DNA of 42,185 nt from Catellatospora tritici (GTDB lineage: Bacteria > Actinomycetota > Actinomycetes > Mycobacteriales > Micromonosporaceae), in contig NZ_JAHRCY010000041.1 of NCBI RefSeq assembly GCF_019083965.1, positions 1 through 42,185 of the forward strand, read 5' to 3'. Below are positions 28,940-36,476 of the stretch, in pieces. Position 1 is the stretch's first letter. Every line of letters begins with the position of its first letter. A program made the position numbers and the translations under genes. Below the pieces are notes generated by a model. It had not been told where the DNA came from, did not search any database, and saw only the letters and a program-made list of their open reading frames with translations.

Positions 28940-28973
28940 GGCGCAATGGCAGCACTTTCCCCGAAACTGCGCC
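28940..28973. repeat. Third copy of the TTCCCCGAAA motif, flanked by a 6-bp inverted repeat
   Basis: GCACTTTCCCCGAAACTGC (28952-28970) matches the motif at 23219-23240 and 23259-23280. GGCGCA (28940-28945) and TGCGCC (28968-28973) pair around it, so it may act as a weak terminator after the ABM gene. Confidence 0.4.
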
Positions 28974-29000
28974 AACCCGTGGCGAGGTCGCGCGGAGATG

Positions 29001-29034
29001 TATAAGTAACTTCTATAAGTACGTGATATAACTG
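29001..29034 (+). promoter_or_regulatory. Three 13-bp-spaced TATAAGTA repeats before marR
   Basis: TATAAGTA at 29001-29008 and 29014-29021 and TATAACTG at 29027-29034 recur with an exact 13-base period, ending four bases before the first possible marR start. Each could act as a -10 element. The AT-rich repeats in a GC-rich genome are also a likely MarR operator controlling the regulator and the exporter after it. Confidence 0.55.
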
Positions 29035-29038
29035 GGGT

Positions 29039-29479
29039 GTGGAGGTAGCTTCCCTGGTGGTGGATGCTGGGCATGCTGATCTTGCGACGACGGTGCAGCG
29101 GTTGTTCACGGCGCTGCGGCGGCTCAGTCCGCCAGGTCTCAGCCTCACCGCCGCCTCGACACTGGCGCGGCTGGATCGCGAGGGCCCGCACCGGCTCACC
29201 GAGCTGGCGGCCAAGGAGGGCGTGACCCAGCCCGCGATGACGCAGCTGGTGTCCCGCCTCGAGCGCGACGGCCTGGCCGCCCGCGCGGCCGACCCGGAGG
29301 ACGGCCGGGTGGTGCTCGTCGAGATCACCGCGGCCGGACGTGAGCTGATGTCACGGCGCCGCCAGATCCGGGCCGACCACATCAACGAGATCCTCGGCAC
29401 CCTTTCCGAAGCGGACCGGCGCGCCGTCGACGCCGCGCTGCCCGTGCTCAACCGCCTCGCGGACCTGATTCCGCAGTGA
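29039..29479 (+). CDS. MarR-family transcriptional regulator
   Basis: 146 aa. Dimerisation helices at both ends and a winged helix in the middle: LTELAAKEGVTQPAMTQLVSRLERDGLAAR (helix-turn-helix plus recognition helix), then wing DPEDGRVVLVEITAAGREL. Such proteins usually repress the adjacent exporter and release DNA on binding phenolic or drug ligands. GTG 29039 would be leaderless behind TATAAC; GTG 29057 is also possible, using GGAGGT at 29041-29046. The exporter gene starts 55 bases downstream on the same strand. Confidence 0.88.
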   Translation: MEVASLVVDAGHADLATTVQRLFTALRRLSPPGLSLTAASTLARLDREGPHRLTELAAKEGVTQPAMTQLVSRLERDGLAARAADPEDGRVVLVEITAAGRELMSRRRQIRADHINEILGTLSEADRRAVDAALPVLNRLADLIPQ

Positions 29480-29534
29480 CATCACCCGGCGGGTCCGGCC
29501 CCGCCGCAGCACCCCTCGAAAGAGAGAACCCCGC

Positions 29535-31331
29535 ATGAGCACCGCCGCAGACCGCTACAAGTGGGTCGCGCTGTCCAACACCACGCTCGGCATGCTGCTC
29601 GCCACGATCAACTCCTCGATCGTGCTGATCTCCCTACCGGCGATCTTCAACGGCATCGGCCTCAACCCGCTGCAGCCCGGCAACGTCGGCTACCTGCTGT
29701 GGATGCTGATGGGCTACATGCTGGTCACGGCCGTGCTGGTGGTGACCCTGGGCCGCCTGGGCGACATCTTCGGCCGAGTCCGCATCTACAACCTCGGCTT
29801 CGCCATCTTCGCCGTGACCTCGGTGATCCTGGCGCTCGACCCGTTCACCGGCGGTGCGGGCGCGATGTGGCTGATCGGCTGGCGAGTGGTGCAGGCGATC
29901 GGTGGCTCGATGCTGATGGCCAACTCCGCCGCGATCATCACCGACGCGTTCCCGGCCCGCCAGCGCGGCACCGCGCTGGGCATCAACATCGTCGCGGGCA
30001 TCGCGGGCTCGTTCATCGGCCTGGTCCTCGGCGGCGTGCTGGCCGAGTGGAACTGGCGCTCGATCTTCTGGGTGAACGTGCCGATCGCGGTGCTGGGCAC
30101 GGTGTGGGCGTACCGGTCGCTGCGGGACAACGGCGTGCGTCGCCCCGGAAAGATCGACTGGTGGGGCAACATCACCTTCGCGGCGGGGCTGACCGCGCTG
30201 CTGGCCGCCATCTCGTACGGCATCCAGCCCTACGGCGGGCACAGTATGGGTTGGACCAACCCGTGGATCGTCGCCGGTCTGGTCGGCGGCGTGCTGCTGC
30301 TGATCATGTTCTGCGTGGTGGAGTCGCGCCTCGCCGAGCCGATGTTCCCGCTGCACCTGTTCCGCAACCCGGCCTTCGCCGGCGGCAACGCGGCCAGCCT
30401 GCTCGGTGCGATCGCCCGGGGCGGCCTGCAGTTCATGCTGATCATCTGGCTGCAGGGCATCTGGCTGCCGCTGCACGGGTACGACTACGAGGCCACGCCG
30501 CTGTGGGCGGGCATCTACCTGCTCCCGCTGACGGTCGGCTTCCTCGCGGCCGGACCGCTGTCGGGCTGGCTGTCGGACCGGTTCGGCGCGCGCATCTTCG
30601 CGGCGGGCGGCCTGCTGGTGATGGCGGCGTCCTTCGCCGGGCTGCTGCTCGTACCCACCAATTTCCACTACGGCGTCTTCGCCGCACTGGTCTTCCTCAA
30701 CGGCCTCGGCGGCGGCCTGTTCTCCGCCCCGAACACCGCCCAGGTGATGTCGGCGGTGCCCGCGCACCTGCGCGGCGTCGCCTCCGGCATGCGTGCCACG
30801 TTCATGAACGCGGGCATGGTGCTGTCCATCGGCGTGTTCTTCTCGCTGATGGTCGCGGGTCTGTCCAGCTCGCTGCCGGACACGCTGCGGGCTGGGCTGA
30901 CCGCCCAGGGCGTGCCCGACGCCTCGGCGACCGCGATCGCGAAGCTGCCGCCGGTCGGCACCCTGTTCGCCGCGTTCCTCGGCTACAACCCGATCGAGGA
31001 GCTGCTCGGCCCGAAGCTGCTGAGCGAACTGCCCGCGGGCAACGCCGCGACCCTCACCGACCGGCAGTTCTTCCCCGACCTGATCGCCGGACCCTTCCAT
31101 GACGGGCTCGTGGTGGTGTTCTGGCTGGCCATCGCCATGGGTGTGATCGGCGCGGCGGTGAGCCTGATCGGCCCGCGCAAGGTGAGCACCCCCGACGACC
31201 CGGCCAGTCAGGAGACCGAACTGGCCGATGAGCTCTACGGCGCCCAGCCGCTCACCCAGCACCCGGTGCCCGCCGAGCCGTCGCCGGTCGGGTCGGTCGG
31301 CGACGCGCGGCCGGTGGCCCGGCCCGTCTGA
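29535..31331 (+). CDS. DHA2-family MFS exporter controlled by the upstream MarR
   Basis: 598 aa with about 14 membrane helices. TINSSIVLISLPAIF replaces the usual DTTIVNVALP in helix 1, motif A GRLGDIFGRVRIY, motif C-like GIAGSFIGLVLGGVLAEWNWR. A large extracytoplasmic loop near the C-terminus contains PVGTLFAAFLGYNPIEELLG. The C-terminal tail of about 50 residues is Pro- and acid-rich. A probable drug exporter forming a MarR-exporter operon. ATG 29535 follows a GAAAGAGAGA purine tract. Confidence 0.88.
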   Translation: MSTAADRYKWVALSNTTLGMLLATINSSIVLISLPAIFNGIGLNPLQPGNVGYLLWMLMGYMLVTAVLVVTLGRLGDIFGRVRIYNLGFAIFAVTSVILALDPFTGGAGAMWLIGWRVVQAIGGSMLMANSAAIITDAFPARQRGTALGINIVAGIAGSFIGLVLGGVLAEWNWRSIFWVNVPIAVLGTVWAYRSLRDNGVRRPGKIDWWGNITFAAGLTALLAAISYGIQPYGGHSMGWTNPWIVAGLVGGVLLLIMFCVVESRLAEPMFPLHLFRNPAFAGGNAASLLGAIARGGLQFMLIIWLQGIWLPLHGYDYEATPLWAGIYLLPLTVGFLAAGPLSGWLSDRFGARIFAAGGLLVMAASFAGLLLVPTNFHYGVFAALVFLNGLGGGLFSAPNTAQVMSAVPAHLRGVASGMRATFMNAGMVLSIGVFFSLMVAGLSSSLPDTLRAGLTAQGVPDASATAIAKLPPVGTLFAAFLGYNPIEELLGPKLLSELPAGNAATLTDRQFFPDLIAGPFHDGLVVVFWLAIAMGVIGAAVSLIGPRKVSTPDDPASQETELADELYGAQPLTQHPVPAEPSPVGSVGDARPVARPV

Positions 31332-31342
31332 GACCCGCCAGG

Positions 31343-31380
31343 CGCCCGGCCGCGATCTCGCACCCGTGCGCGGCCGGGCG
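31343..31380 (+). terminator. 12-bp hairpin after the exporter gene
   Basis: CGCCCGGCCGCG (31343-31354) pairs with CGCGGCCGGGCG (31369-31380), loop 14, starting 12 bases after the stop. It ends 28 bases before the -10 box of the next gene. Confidence 0.7.
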
Positions 31381-31421
31381 GCGGGCCCGGGCCGGGGCCT
31401 CCGGGGGCTAGGCTCTGCAGC

Positions 31422-32042
31422 GTGGCGAAGTACTTCGACGTGCACCCGGACAACCCGCAGCCCCGCGCGATCAAGCAGGCGGTCGACATCGTCCGCGGCG
31501 GCGGGCTCATCGTGTATCCGACCGACTCGTGCTTCGCGTTCGGCTGCCGGCTGGGCAACAGGGACGGACTCGACCGCATCCGCGAGATCCGCCACCTTGA
31601 CGACCGGCACCACTTCACCCTGGTCTGCGCCGAGTTCGCGCAGCTGGGACAGTTCGTGAAGATCGACAACTCGGTGTTCCGGCTGCTCAAGGCGAACACG
31701 CCCGGCAGCTACACGTTCATCCTCCCGGCGACGCGGGAGGTGCCCAAGCGACTGCAGCACCCGAAGAAGCAGACCATTGGTGTGCGTATCCCCGACCATC
31801 CGGTGGCCCAGGCCCTGCTGGCCGAGCTCGGCGAGCCGCTGGTCTCCAGCACGCTGCTGCTGCCGGGTGAGGAGGAGCCGATGACGCAGGGCTGGGAGAT
31901 CAAGGAGAGGCTCGACCACCAGGTCGACGCGGTCCTGGACTCCGGTGACTGCACCACCGGCCCGACGACCGTGGTCGACCTGTCCGGCGACGAGCCGGAG
32001 ATCCTGCGCCGCGGCGCCGGGGACCCGACCCCGTTCGAGTAG
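31422..32042 (+). CDS. YrdC/Sua5-family protein, YciO branch (putative threonylcarbamoyl-AMP synthase)
   Basis: 206 aa, one YrdC domain. AIKQAVDIVRGGGLIVYPTDSCFAFGC holds the family's YPTxTxYG-like motif with Cys in place of Tyr-Gly; then IREIRHLDDRHHFTLVC, the PGSYTFILPAT block and GVRIPDHPVAQALL. YciO-like members are related to the enzyme that makes threonylcarbamoyl-AMP for tRNA t6A, but their activity is weaker or uncertain. GTG 31422 has TAGGCT (31409-31414) seven bases upstream, leaderless. Convergent, six-base gap, with the next gene. Confidence 0.8.
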   Translation: MAKYFDVHPDNPQPRAIKQAVDIVRGGGLIVYPTDSCFAFGCRLGNRDGLDRIREIRHLDDRHHFTLVCAEFAQLGQFVKIDNSVFRLLKANTPGSYTFILPATREVPKRLQHPKKQTIGVRIPDHPVAQALLAELGEPLVSSTLLLPGEEEPMTQGWEIKERLDHQVDAVLDSGDCTTGPTTVVDLSGDEPEILRRGAGDPTPFE

Positions 32043-32048
32043 CCGCCG

Positions 32049-32594
32049 TCACGGCCAGGTGATCGTCAGCGAGCGCATCACCTGGTCGCACTCGCGGTCC
32101 AGGCCCTCTCCCTCGCACATCACGAACACCCTGGTCCCAGCCTTGTCGAGCAGCACCATCAGCATGGTCGAGCCCGGGACGGGCCCGCCGTCGGGCACCA
32201 CCGCGCGGACCGCCTGGTAGCCGTCGACGGTCCGCCGCTCGACCCCGTCGTCCCCGTGATCGGGCAGCTCGGGCAGGACGAACAGCATCATGCTCGGATC
32301 GCCCTCGGGGGCGTCCGGGTCGACGGGCATCAGCGTCACGGTCACCCCGTACTCGGGGTTGGTGCTGCCCTCGGGGGAGAGGTGAGCACAGGTCCGGTCG
32401 TCCATGCACGTGGTGGACTGCCAGCCGGGCGGAACCTGGAATGCCACCTTTCCGTCGATGATGCTCGCGGTGGTCGTCTCGGCCGGGTCCGTGGCGCCGG
32501 CCAATGCGCCGCCACCCGCGGCCAGCAGCACGATGGCGGCGAATCCGGACAGGACCAGCGTCCGCGTGCGCGCGGAGCCCAGCGATGTCAGCAT
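32049..32594 (-). CDS. Uncharacterised membrane-anchored or exported protein
   Basis: 181 aa. A basic start, one membrane helix (about 13-33, LVLSGFAAIVLLAAGGGALAG) that may be a signal anchor or signal peptide, then a compact extracytoplasmic domain with FQVPPGWQS, a Cys pair (CMDDRTC), and a C-terminal MCEGEGLDRECDQVMRSLTI. The layout resembles small LpqN/PknH-sensor-like exported proteins, but no family was recognised. ATG 32594 with TAGCGT (32601-32606) six bases upstream, leaderless. Confidence 0.6.
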   Translation of the reverse strand: MLTSLGSARTRTLVLSGFAAIVLLAAGGGALAGATDPAETTTASIIDGKVAFQVPPGWQSTTCMDDRTCAHLSPEGSTNPEYGVTVTLMPVDPDAPEGDPSMMLFVLPELPDHGDDGVERRTVDGYQAVRAVVPDGGPVPGSTMLMVLLDKAGTRVFVMCEGEGLDRECDQVMRSLTITWP

Positions 32595-32622
32595 GGCCGC
32601 ACGCTAGATCATCGGTGCAACG

Positions 32623-33300
32623 TCAGCCCGCGATCCAGCGCGGGCAGTACTGGACGTGTACCTGGGTCGGGAAGCGGCGCCTGCGTTTGAACCACGGGTG
32701 GGTGTCGTGATCGCCCAGTTCGACGCAGTAGTGGTGGCGGCCGTCGATGCTCTTGAGGTATCCGCCCGCCTCACGCGTCAGCTCCAGCAGGCTGGTGCCG
32801 GGGTCGCGGAACGCGGTGGCGCTGCCGGTCAGGTACACGGTGTGCGCGGCGATGTCGACGCGCAGCGGATCGCGGTAGGTGTGGGTGGCCGCACCGTCGT
32901 CGCGAGAGTGCAGGGCGTACGGGGGAACGGTCGCGCGGTGGGCGGTCCCGGCGTCGAGGCGGGCCCGGATCTCCTTCCAGCGTGACACCGGCAACTGCAG
33001 GCTGTGGTGCATCAGCACCAGGTCCAGCGGAACGGGGCCGGGGGGTATGTCGGCCGGTGGCGTGGCGTGGCGCATCGGTATGTACACGATGGAGCGCGGC
33101 GAGCAGACGGCCAGGCCCCACAGCGCGGTGAGCACGACCGCCTCGGTCCGGCCGACGAACATGGCCAGGTTGTGCGGCTCGGTGGGGATGCCGTGCGGTT
33201 CGGTGTACAGCACCGCGCGGTTCAGTGGCCGTAGCGGACGGACCACCCGGTATTCGGTGCCGCCGAGCCGTACCGTGCTGATCCGTGTGCGTACCCGCAA
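32623..33300 (-). CDS. Uncharacterised protein
   Basis: 225 aa, soluble, no signal peptide. Rich in His, Arg and Tyr (LMHHSLQLPVSRW, DGRHHYCVELGDHDTHPWFKRRRRFP). No recognised domain. TTG start at 33300, with AAGGAGG nine bases upstream, is the only candidate with a good ribosome site. Same strand as and 28 bases before the previous gene, which has its own promoter. Confidence 0.55.
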   Translation of the reverse strand: MRVRTRISTVRLGGTEYRVVRPLRPLNRAVLYTEPHGIPTEPHNLAMFVGRTEAVVLTALWGLAVCSPRSIVYIPMRHATPPADIPPGPVPLDLVLMHHSLQLPVSRWKEIRARLDAGTAHRATVPPYALHSRDDGAATHTYRDPLRVDIAAHTVYLTGSATAFRDPGTSLLELTREAGGYLKSIDGRHHYCVELGDHDTHPWFKRRRRFPTQVHVQYCPRWIAG

Positions 33301-33376
33301 CCCGACCGTCCTCCTTCGCGTTCGACCAGGTGGAACGGTAGCGGCCGACCGGGCGGCTGTCGAAGCATTTGCCGGG

Positions 33377-34012
33377 TCACGGCGTACGGCGCAGCGTCCC
33401 GGCCTGGATGGCGGCGACCACGGCGGCGGCGACCTGGTCGGGCAGGTCGTCGGTGATCGGCTCGCCGCTGATGTACATCCGGTAGTAGAAAGGCGCGGCG
33501 ACCATGCGGATGACCTCCTCGGCGTCCGTGTCGGCGGGCACCTCGCCCCGCTCGGCGGCGCGCGCCACGATCGGGGCGGTCCCCTCGATGCGGCGTGTGA
33601 TGGTGCGAGTCAGCACCTGGCGCGCGGCCGGATCATGCACCGCCGCGGTGACGACCGCGTCCATCCAGGGCCGGTGCACCGGGTGCCGGTTGAGGATGAG
33701 GATCACGCGGGCGAGTTGCGCCAGGTCGGCGGTGAGCGGACCTGAGTCGGTCAGCGGCACGTCGACGGTGGTCTCGTCGACGAGGTCCTGCAGCAGGCCG
33801 GTCAGGCTGCCCCAGCGCCGGTACACGGTGGAGGTGGCCACCCCGGCACGGGCGGCGATCTTCTCCATGCCGGTGCCCGCGAAGCCCTTCTCCGCCAGCT
33901 CGGCCATGGCCGCGTCGAAGACGGCGGCCCGGGTGCGCGAAGTGCGGCCGCCGGGCCGGACCATGCCCGCTAAACGGGAACCGTCTTGCATTAAGAGTTC
34001 GGGCTCTGTCAC
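33377..34012 (-). CDS. TetR-family transcriptional regulator
   Basis: 211 aa. N-terminal TetR helix-turn-helix (about 25-70): AAVFDAAMAELAEKGFAGTGMEKIAARAGVAT then STVYRRWGSLTGLL; the C-terminal ligand domain resembles the TetR_C_16/C_11 type (FYYRMYISGEPITDDLPDQV). GTG 34012 with TAGCCT (34020-34025) seven bases upstream, leaderless. Transcribed divergently from an alpha/beta hydrolase gene 37 bases away, which it probably represses along with itself. Confidence 0.88.
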   Translation of the reverse strand: MTEPELLMQDGSRLAGMVRPGGRTSRTRAAVFDAAMAELAEKGFAGTGMEKIAARAGVATSTVYRRWGSLTGLLQDLVDETTVDVPLTDSGPLTADLAQLARVILILNRHPVHRPWMDAVVTAAVHDPAARQVLTRTITRRIEGTAPIVARAAERGEVPADTDAEEVIRMVAAPFYYRMYISGEPITDDLPDQVAAAVVAAIQAGTLRRTP

Positions 34013-34023
34013 GATGCCCAGGC

Positions 34024-34049
34024 TAACGCAAACCGCTTCTCGTTAAGAG
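34024..34049. promoter_or_regulatory. Candidate TetR operator in the divergent region
   Basis: TAACG (34024-34028) and CGTTA (34041-34045) form an inverted repeat with a 12-base spacer, overlapping the tetR -10 box and immediately before the hydrolase start. TTAAGAG (34043-34049) occurs again at 33991-33997 inside the first tetR codons. Confidence 0.45.
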
Positions 34050-34934
34050 GTGCTCATCGTGTCTGGGGTCCCGCGCGTGTATCACCGGTTCGCGCAGGTG
34101 GGCGACGCCCGTGTCTTCTACCGGGAAACCGGGCCGCCGGACGCACCGGTGCTCGTACTGCTGCACGGCTTTCCGTCGGGCTCACACCAGTTCCGCCGCC
34201 TGCTCGACGCGCTCGGCGCGCGCTACCGGCTGATCGCCCCGGACTATCCGGGCTTCGGGCACACCGAGGTGCCGCACGACTTCAGCTACAGCTTCGAGAG
34301 CCTGACCGACGTGGTCGAGGGCTTCCTGGATGCGGTCGGCGTCGACCGCTTCGTCCTGTACGCATTCGACTTCGGCGGCCCGGTCGGCCTGCGCCTGGCG
34401 GGCCGCCGCCCGGACGCGATCGCGGGCCTCATCGTCCAGAACGCCAACGCCTACGACGAGGGCCTGTCCGACCTGGCCCGCGCCATGATCGCGAACCAGC
34501 CCGGCGTCGACGGCGCCGAGGACCGGGTGCGCGAGATCCTCGTCCTGCCGGTGACCCGCGACCAGTACGAGGGCGGCACCGCCGACCCCGCGCTCGTCGC
34601 CCCCGACGGCTGGACCCTCGACCAGCACTTCCTCGACCAGCCCGGCCGCAAGGACGCGCAGGTCGCGCTGGCGCTGGACTACCACAGCAACGTCGCGCGC
34701 TATCCGGTCTGGCAGCGCTGGCTGGCCGAGCACCACCCACCAACCCTCATCCTGTGGGGCCGCAACGACGCGTTCTTCCCCGAGCCCGGGGCGCACGCCT
34801 ACCGGCGCGACCTTCCCGACGCCGAGATCCACATCTTCGACACCGGCCATTTCGCGCTCGAGGAGCGCCTGCCCGAGATCGCACCGCTGATCGCCGACTT
34901 CGTCGGTCGTACCTGGAAGAAGGAAGCGGCATGA
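34050..34934 (+). CDS. Alpha/beta hydrolase with an Asp nucleophile (epoxide hydrolase/haloalkane dehalogenase-like)
   Basis: 294 aa. Oxyanion motif LLHGFPSG (39-41 HGF), nucleophile elbow AFDFGGPVG with Asp107 where esterases have Ser, an acid in WGRNDAFF and the catalytic His in DTGHFALEE. The Asp nucleophile and HGFP point to epoxide hydrolases or haloalkane dehalogenase-like enzymes. GTG 34050 with AAGAGG-type purines upstream; GTG 34059 is an alternative. The stop overlaps the ATG of a truncated NAD(P)-binding gene (ATGA), implying an original two-enzyme operon under TetR control. Confidence 0.85.
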   Translation: MLIVSGVPRVYHRFAQVGDARVFYRETGPPDAPVLVLLHGFPSGSHQFRRLLDALGARYRLIAPDYPGFGHTEVPHDFSYSFESLTDVVEGFLDAVGVDRFVLYAFDFGGPVGLRLAGRRPDAIAGLIVQNANAYDEGLSDLARAMIANQPGVDGAEDRVREILVLPVTRDQYEGGTADPALVAPDGWTLDQHFLDQPGRKDAQVALALDYHSNVARYPVWQRWLAEHHPPTLILWGRNDAFFPEPGAHAYRRDLPDAEIHIFDTGHFALEERLPEIAPLIADFVGRTWKKEAA

Positions 34935-35035
34935 GGGTCGCCGTCATCGGCGCCACGGGCCACCTCGGCAGCGTCGTGGCCAGTGCGGCCGGCGAACACT
35001 GGGGCACACCGAGGCGCGGCAGGCGGCCCACGTGA
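34931..35035 (+). pseudogene. Truncated NmrA-like NAD(P)-binding protein
   Basis: ATG 34931 overlaps the hydrolase stop. The first 18 residues, MRVAVIGATGHLGSVVAS, are a normal Rossmann start (GATGHLG) of NmrA/atypical short-chain dehydrogenases (about 280 aa). The frame then changes character (GEHWGTPRRGRRPT) and stops at codon 35. The rest of the gene is absent, and the following 185 bases do not resume it in any frame. A deletion joined the gene start to unrelated DNA at about 34987. Confidence 0.65.
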
Positions 35036-35179
35036 GGTGTAGACCGCGTGGGGTAAGGACGGTGCGGCCCTACCGCGGCCGGCGGACCGGTCAAGCACCG
35101 GCAGGCTGACCGTCCGATCCAGAATCCGAACACCGGATACAGCGCACGTTGGTCGATTTCAGCTGCGGCTCGGAATAGC

Positions 35180-35206
35180 TTCAAGTCAGCAGATAGCCGA
35201 CTTGAA
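35180..35206 (+). promoter_or_regulatory. Hairpin adjoining the ribosome site of the secreted protein gene
   Basis: TTCAAGTC (35180-35187) and GACTTGAA (35199-35206) pair perfectly around an 11-base loop. The Shine-Dalgarno AAAGGAG (35205-35211) begins within the right arm. This could be an operator at DNA level, a translational control hairpin or an mRNA-stabilising stem. Confidence 0.45.
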
Positions 35207-35220
35207 AGGAGAGTCGCACA

Positions 35221-35655
35221 ATGCTTCGCAAAAGGAGACTGATCCGGCGGGCGCTGCTCGGGGTCGTCGCCGCGGCCGCGGCCACGATGCTGGTGGCCAG
35301 TCCGGCCGCGGCGGCCATCGACGACAGCTTCCAGATCGGTACGCCGGACGGCTGCGCCGTGCTCAACTTCGTCGACTCCGGGTACTACCCGCCGACGGGC
35401 TCGAACAACGACGACTTCTTCGTCATCCACGACTACTGCGCCGATGGTCGGGGCGTGACGGGCTTCGCACAGCTCAACTACGGCACCCAGAAGACCGCCC
35501 ACAACGGCAGCGGCCTCAACGGTGCGCCGGTCTACTGGGATCCGTTCGGCAACGTCGTCGGCAACGACATCATCAGCATGTACGTGTGCGAGACCGTGAA
35601 CAACAACTGCGTGGAGTACAGCGCGCTGGCGGTGCAGCAGAGCCGCGACGGCTGA
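35221..35655 (+). CDS. Small secreted protein
   Basis: 144 aa. A clear Sec signal peptide (basic MLRKRRLIRR, hydrophobic core to about 25, cleavage after ASPAAAA). The mature part, about 110 residues, is acidic, rich in Asn, Asp, Gly and Tyr, and has four cysteines (two pairs likely). No family was recognised. ATG 35221 with a strong AAAGGAG. A hairpin terminator follows. Confidence 0.7.
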   Translation: MLRKRRLIRRALLGVVAAAAATMLVASPAAAAIDDSFQIGTPDGCAVLNFVDSGYYPPTGSNNDDFFVIHDYCADGRGVTGFAQLNYGTQKTAHNGSGLNGAPVYWDPFGNVVGNDIISMYVCETVNNNCVEYSALAVQQSRDG

Positions 35656-35682
35656 CCGGGGGTTCGCGCAGGCGCTTCATCG

Positions 35683-35721
35683 GCCGGCCGTGCCGCGCTG
35701 TTCCGTCGCGACACGGCCGGC
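35683..35721 (+). terminator. 10-bp hairpin after the secreted protein gene
   Basis: GCCGGCCGTG (35683-35692) pairs with CACGGCCGGC (35712-35721), loop 19, starting 27 bases after the stop. Confidence 0.6.
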
Positions 35722-35760
35722 TTGCCGAGGCGGTCGACGAAAGCGACATACCGTGCCGAT

Positions 35761-36399
35761 ATGAGGCGCATCTGGCCGGTCGTCGCGCTGACGGCCCTGC
35801 TGACTGTCCTGCCCGGCTGCGGCGGTGGCCCGGCGGCCCCCGAGGCCGTGCCGCAGGTGCGGTCGAGTGGCCCGCCTGGCCTGACGGCGGCGCCGGCCGA
35901 GGGTCGGTGGCCGAGTCCGGCGGACTGCGTCTCGTACGATCCGGCCCGCCTCCAGCTCCGCTATGAGGACGGCGCGTACGTGGTGGCCGACGGGCAGACG
36001 CAGGTCCTGCGCCTGCACGGCGACCCCGGCGAGCCGACCGGTCGCCAGGGATCGTCGCTGGCCCAGCGCTACCGCAGGCACTGCTACATCGGGCGGGGCA
36101 ACAGCCGGGAGGACCGGGACACGTTCGTGTTCGACTACTGGCGCGACCCGTCCGGCCAGCGCCCGGCGATCGAGGGCGAGCAGGACAACTGCTCGGAGTA
36201 CGAGCCGGGCCATCTGGTCGCCGAGGACATGGGTCACGGTGACGGCTGGCGGGTCAAGGACCACGACCACATCCTGCAGGTGTTCGACACCGAGGCCGAC
36301 GCCCGTGCGGGCAGCCTGGTGCTGGCGCACTACCGGCGGATCTGTTTCCTCGGCGGCTATGACAGCCAGGCGCAGGAGGTCGTCACCTACTTTCCGTGA
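35761..36399 (+). CDS. Lipoprotein of unknown function
   Basis: 212 aa. Lipobox LPGC (Cys20) after a short basic start. The mature domain has three cysteine-containing segments (SPADCVSYDP, RRHCYIGRGN, CSEYEPGH, RICFLGGY) and a pattern of two similar halves, each pairing a DGxxVxDGxxxxLxLFxT-like strand with an arginine-rich stretch before C(Y/F)-I/L-G, suggesting an internal duplication. No known family. ATG 35761 with TACCGT (35749-35754) six bases upstream, leaderless. Confidence 0.65.
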   Translation: MRRIWPVVALTALLTVLPGCGGGPAAPEAVPQVRSSGPPGLTAAPAEGRWPSPADCVSYDPARLQLRYEDGAYVVADGQTQVLRLHGDPGEPTGRQGSSLAQRYRRHCYIGRGNSREDRDTFVFDYWRDPSGQRPAIEGEQDNCSEYEPGHLVAEDMGHGDGWRVKDHDHILQVFDTEADARAGSLVLAHYRRICFLGGYDSQAQEVVTYFP

Positions 36400-36406
36400 T
36401 CTAACA

Positions 36407-36424
36407 ATTACAACGTGTTGCAAT
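36407..36424. promoter_or_regulatory. 18-bp palindrome upstream of an uncharacterised gene
   Basis: ATTACAACG-TGTTGCAAT matches its reverse complement at 14 of 18 positions (ATTnCAACnnGTTGnAAT), in an AT-rich patch between two rightward genes. It looks like a dimeric repressor site. TAACAAT and TACAAC inside it could be -10 elements. Confidence 0.45.
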
Positions 36425-36476
36425 GGCGTCGGTGTGGCTGAGCGCTCGCGGCCCCGCCGTGCGAGATCATGCAGGC

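Noticed and set aside
29634..31919. 761-residue open frame antisense to the MarR-linked exporter
   Set aside because: Shadow frame across three features with no start signals or domains.
35036..35160. Continuation of the NmrA-like gene in another frame
   Set aside because: No frame resumes Rossmann-family sequence, so a simple frameshift does not explain the truncation.
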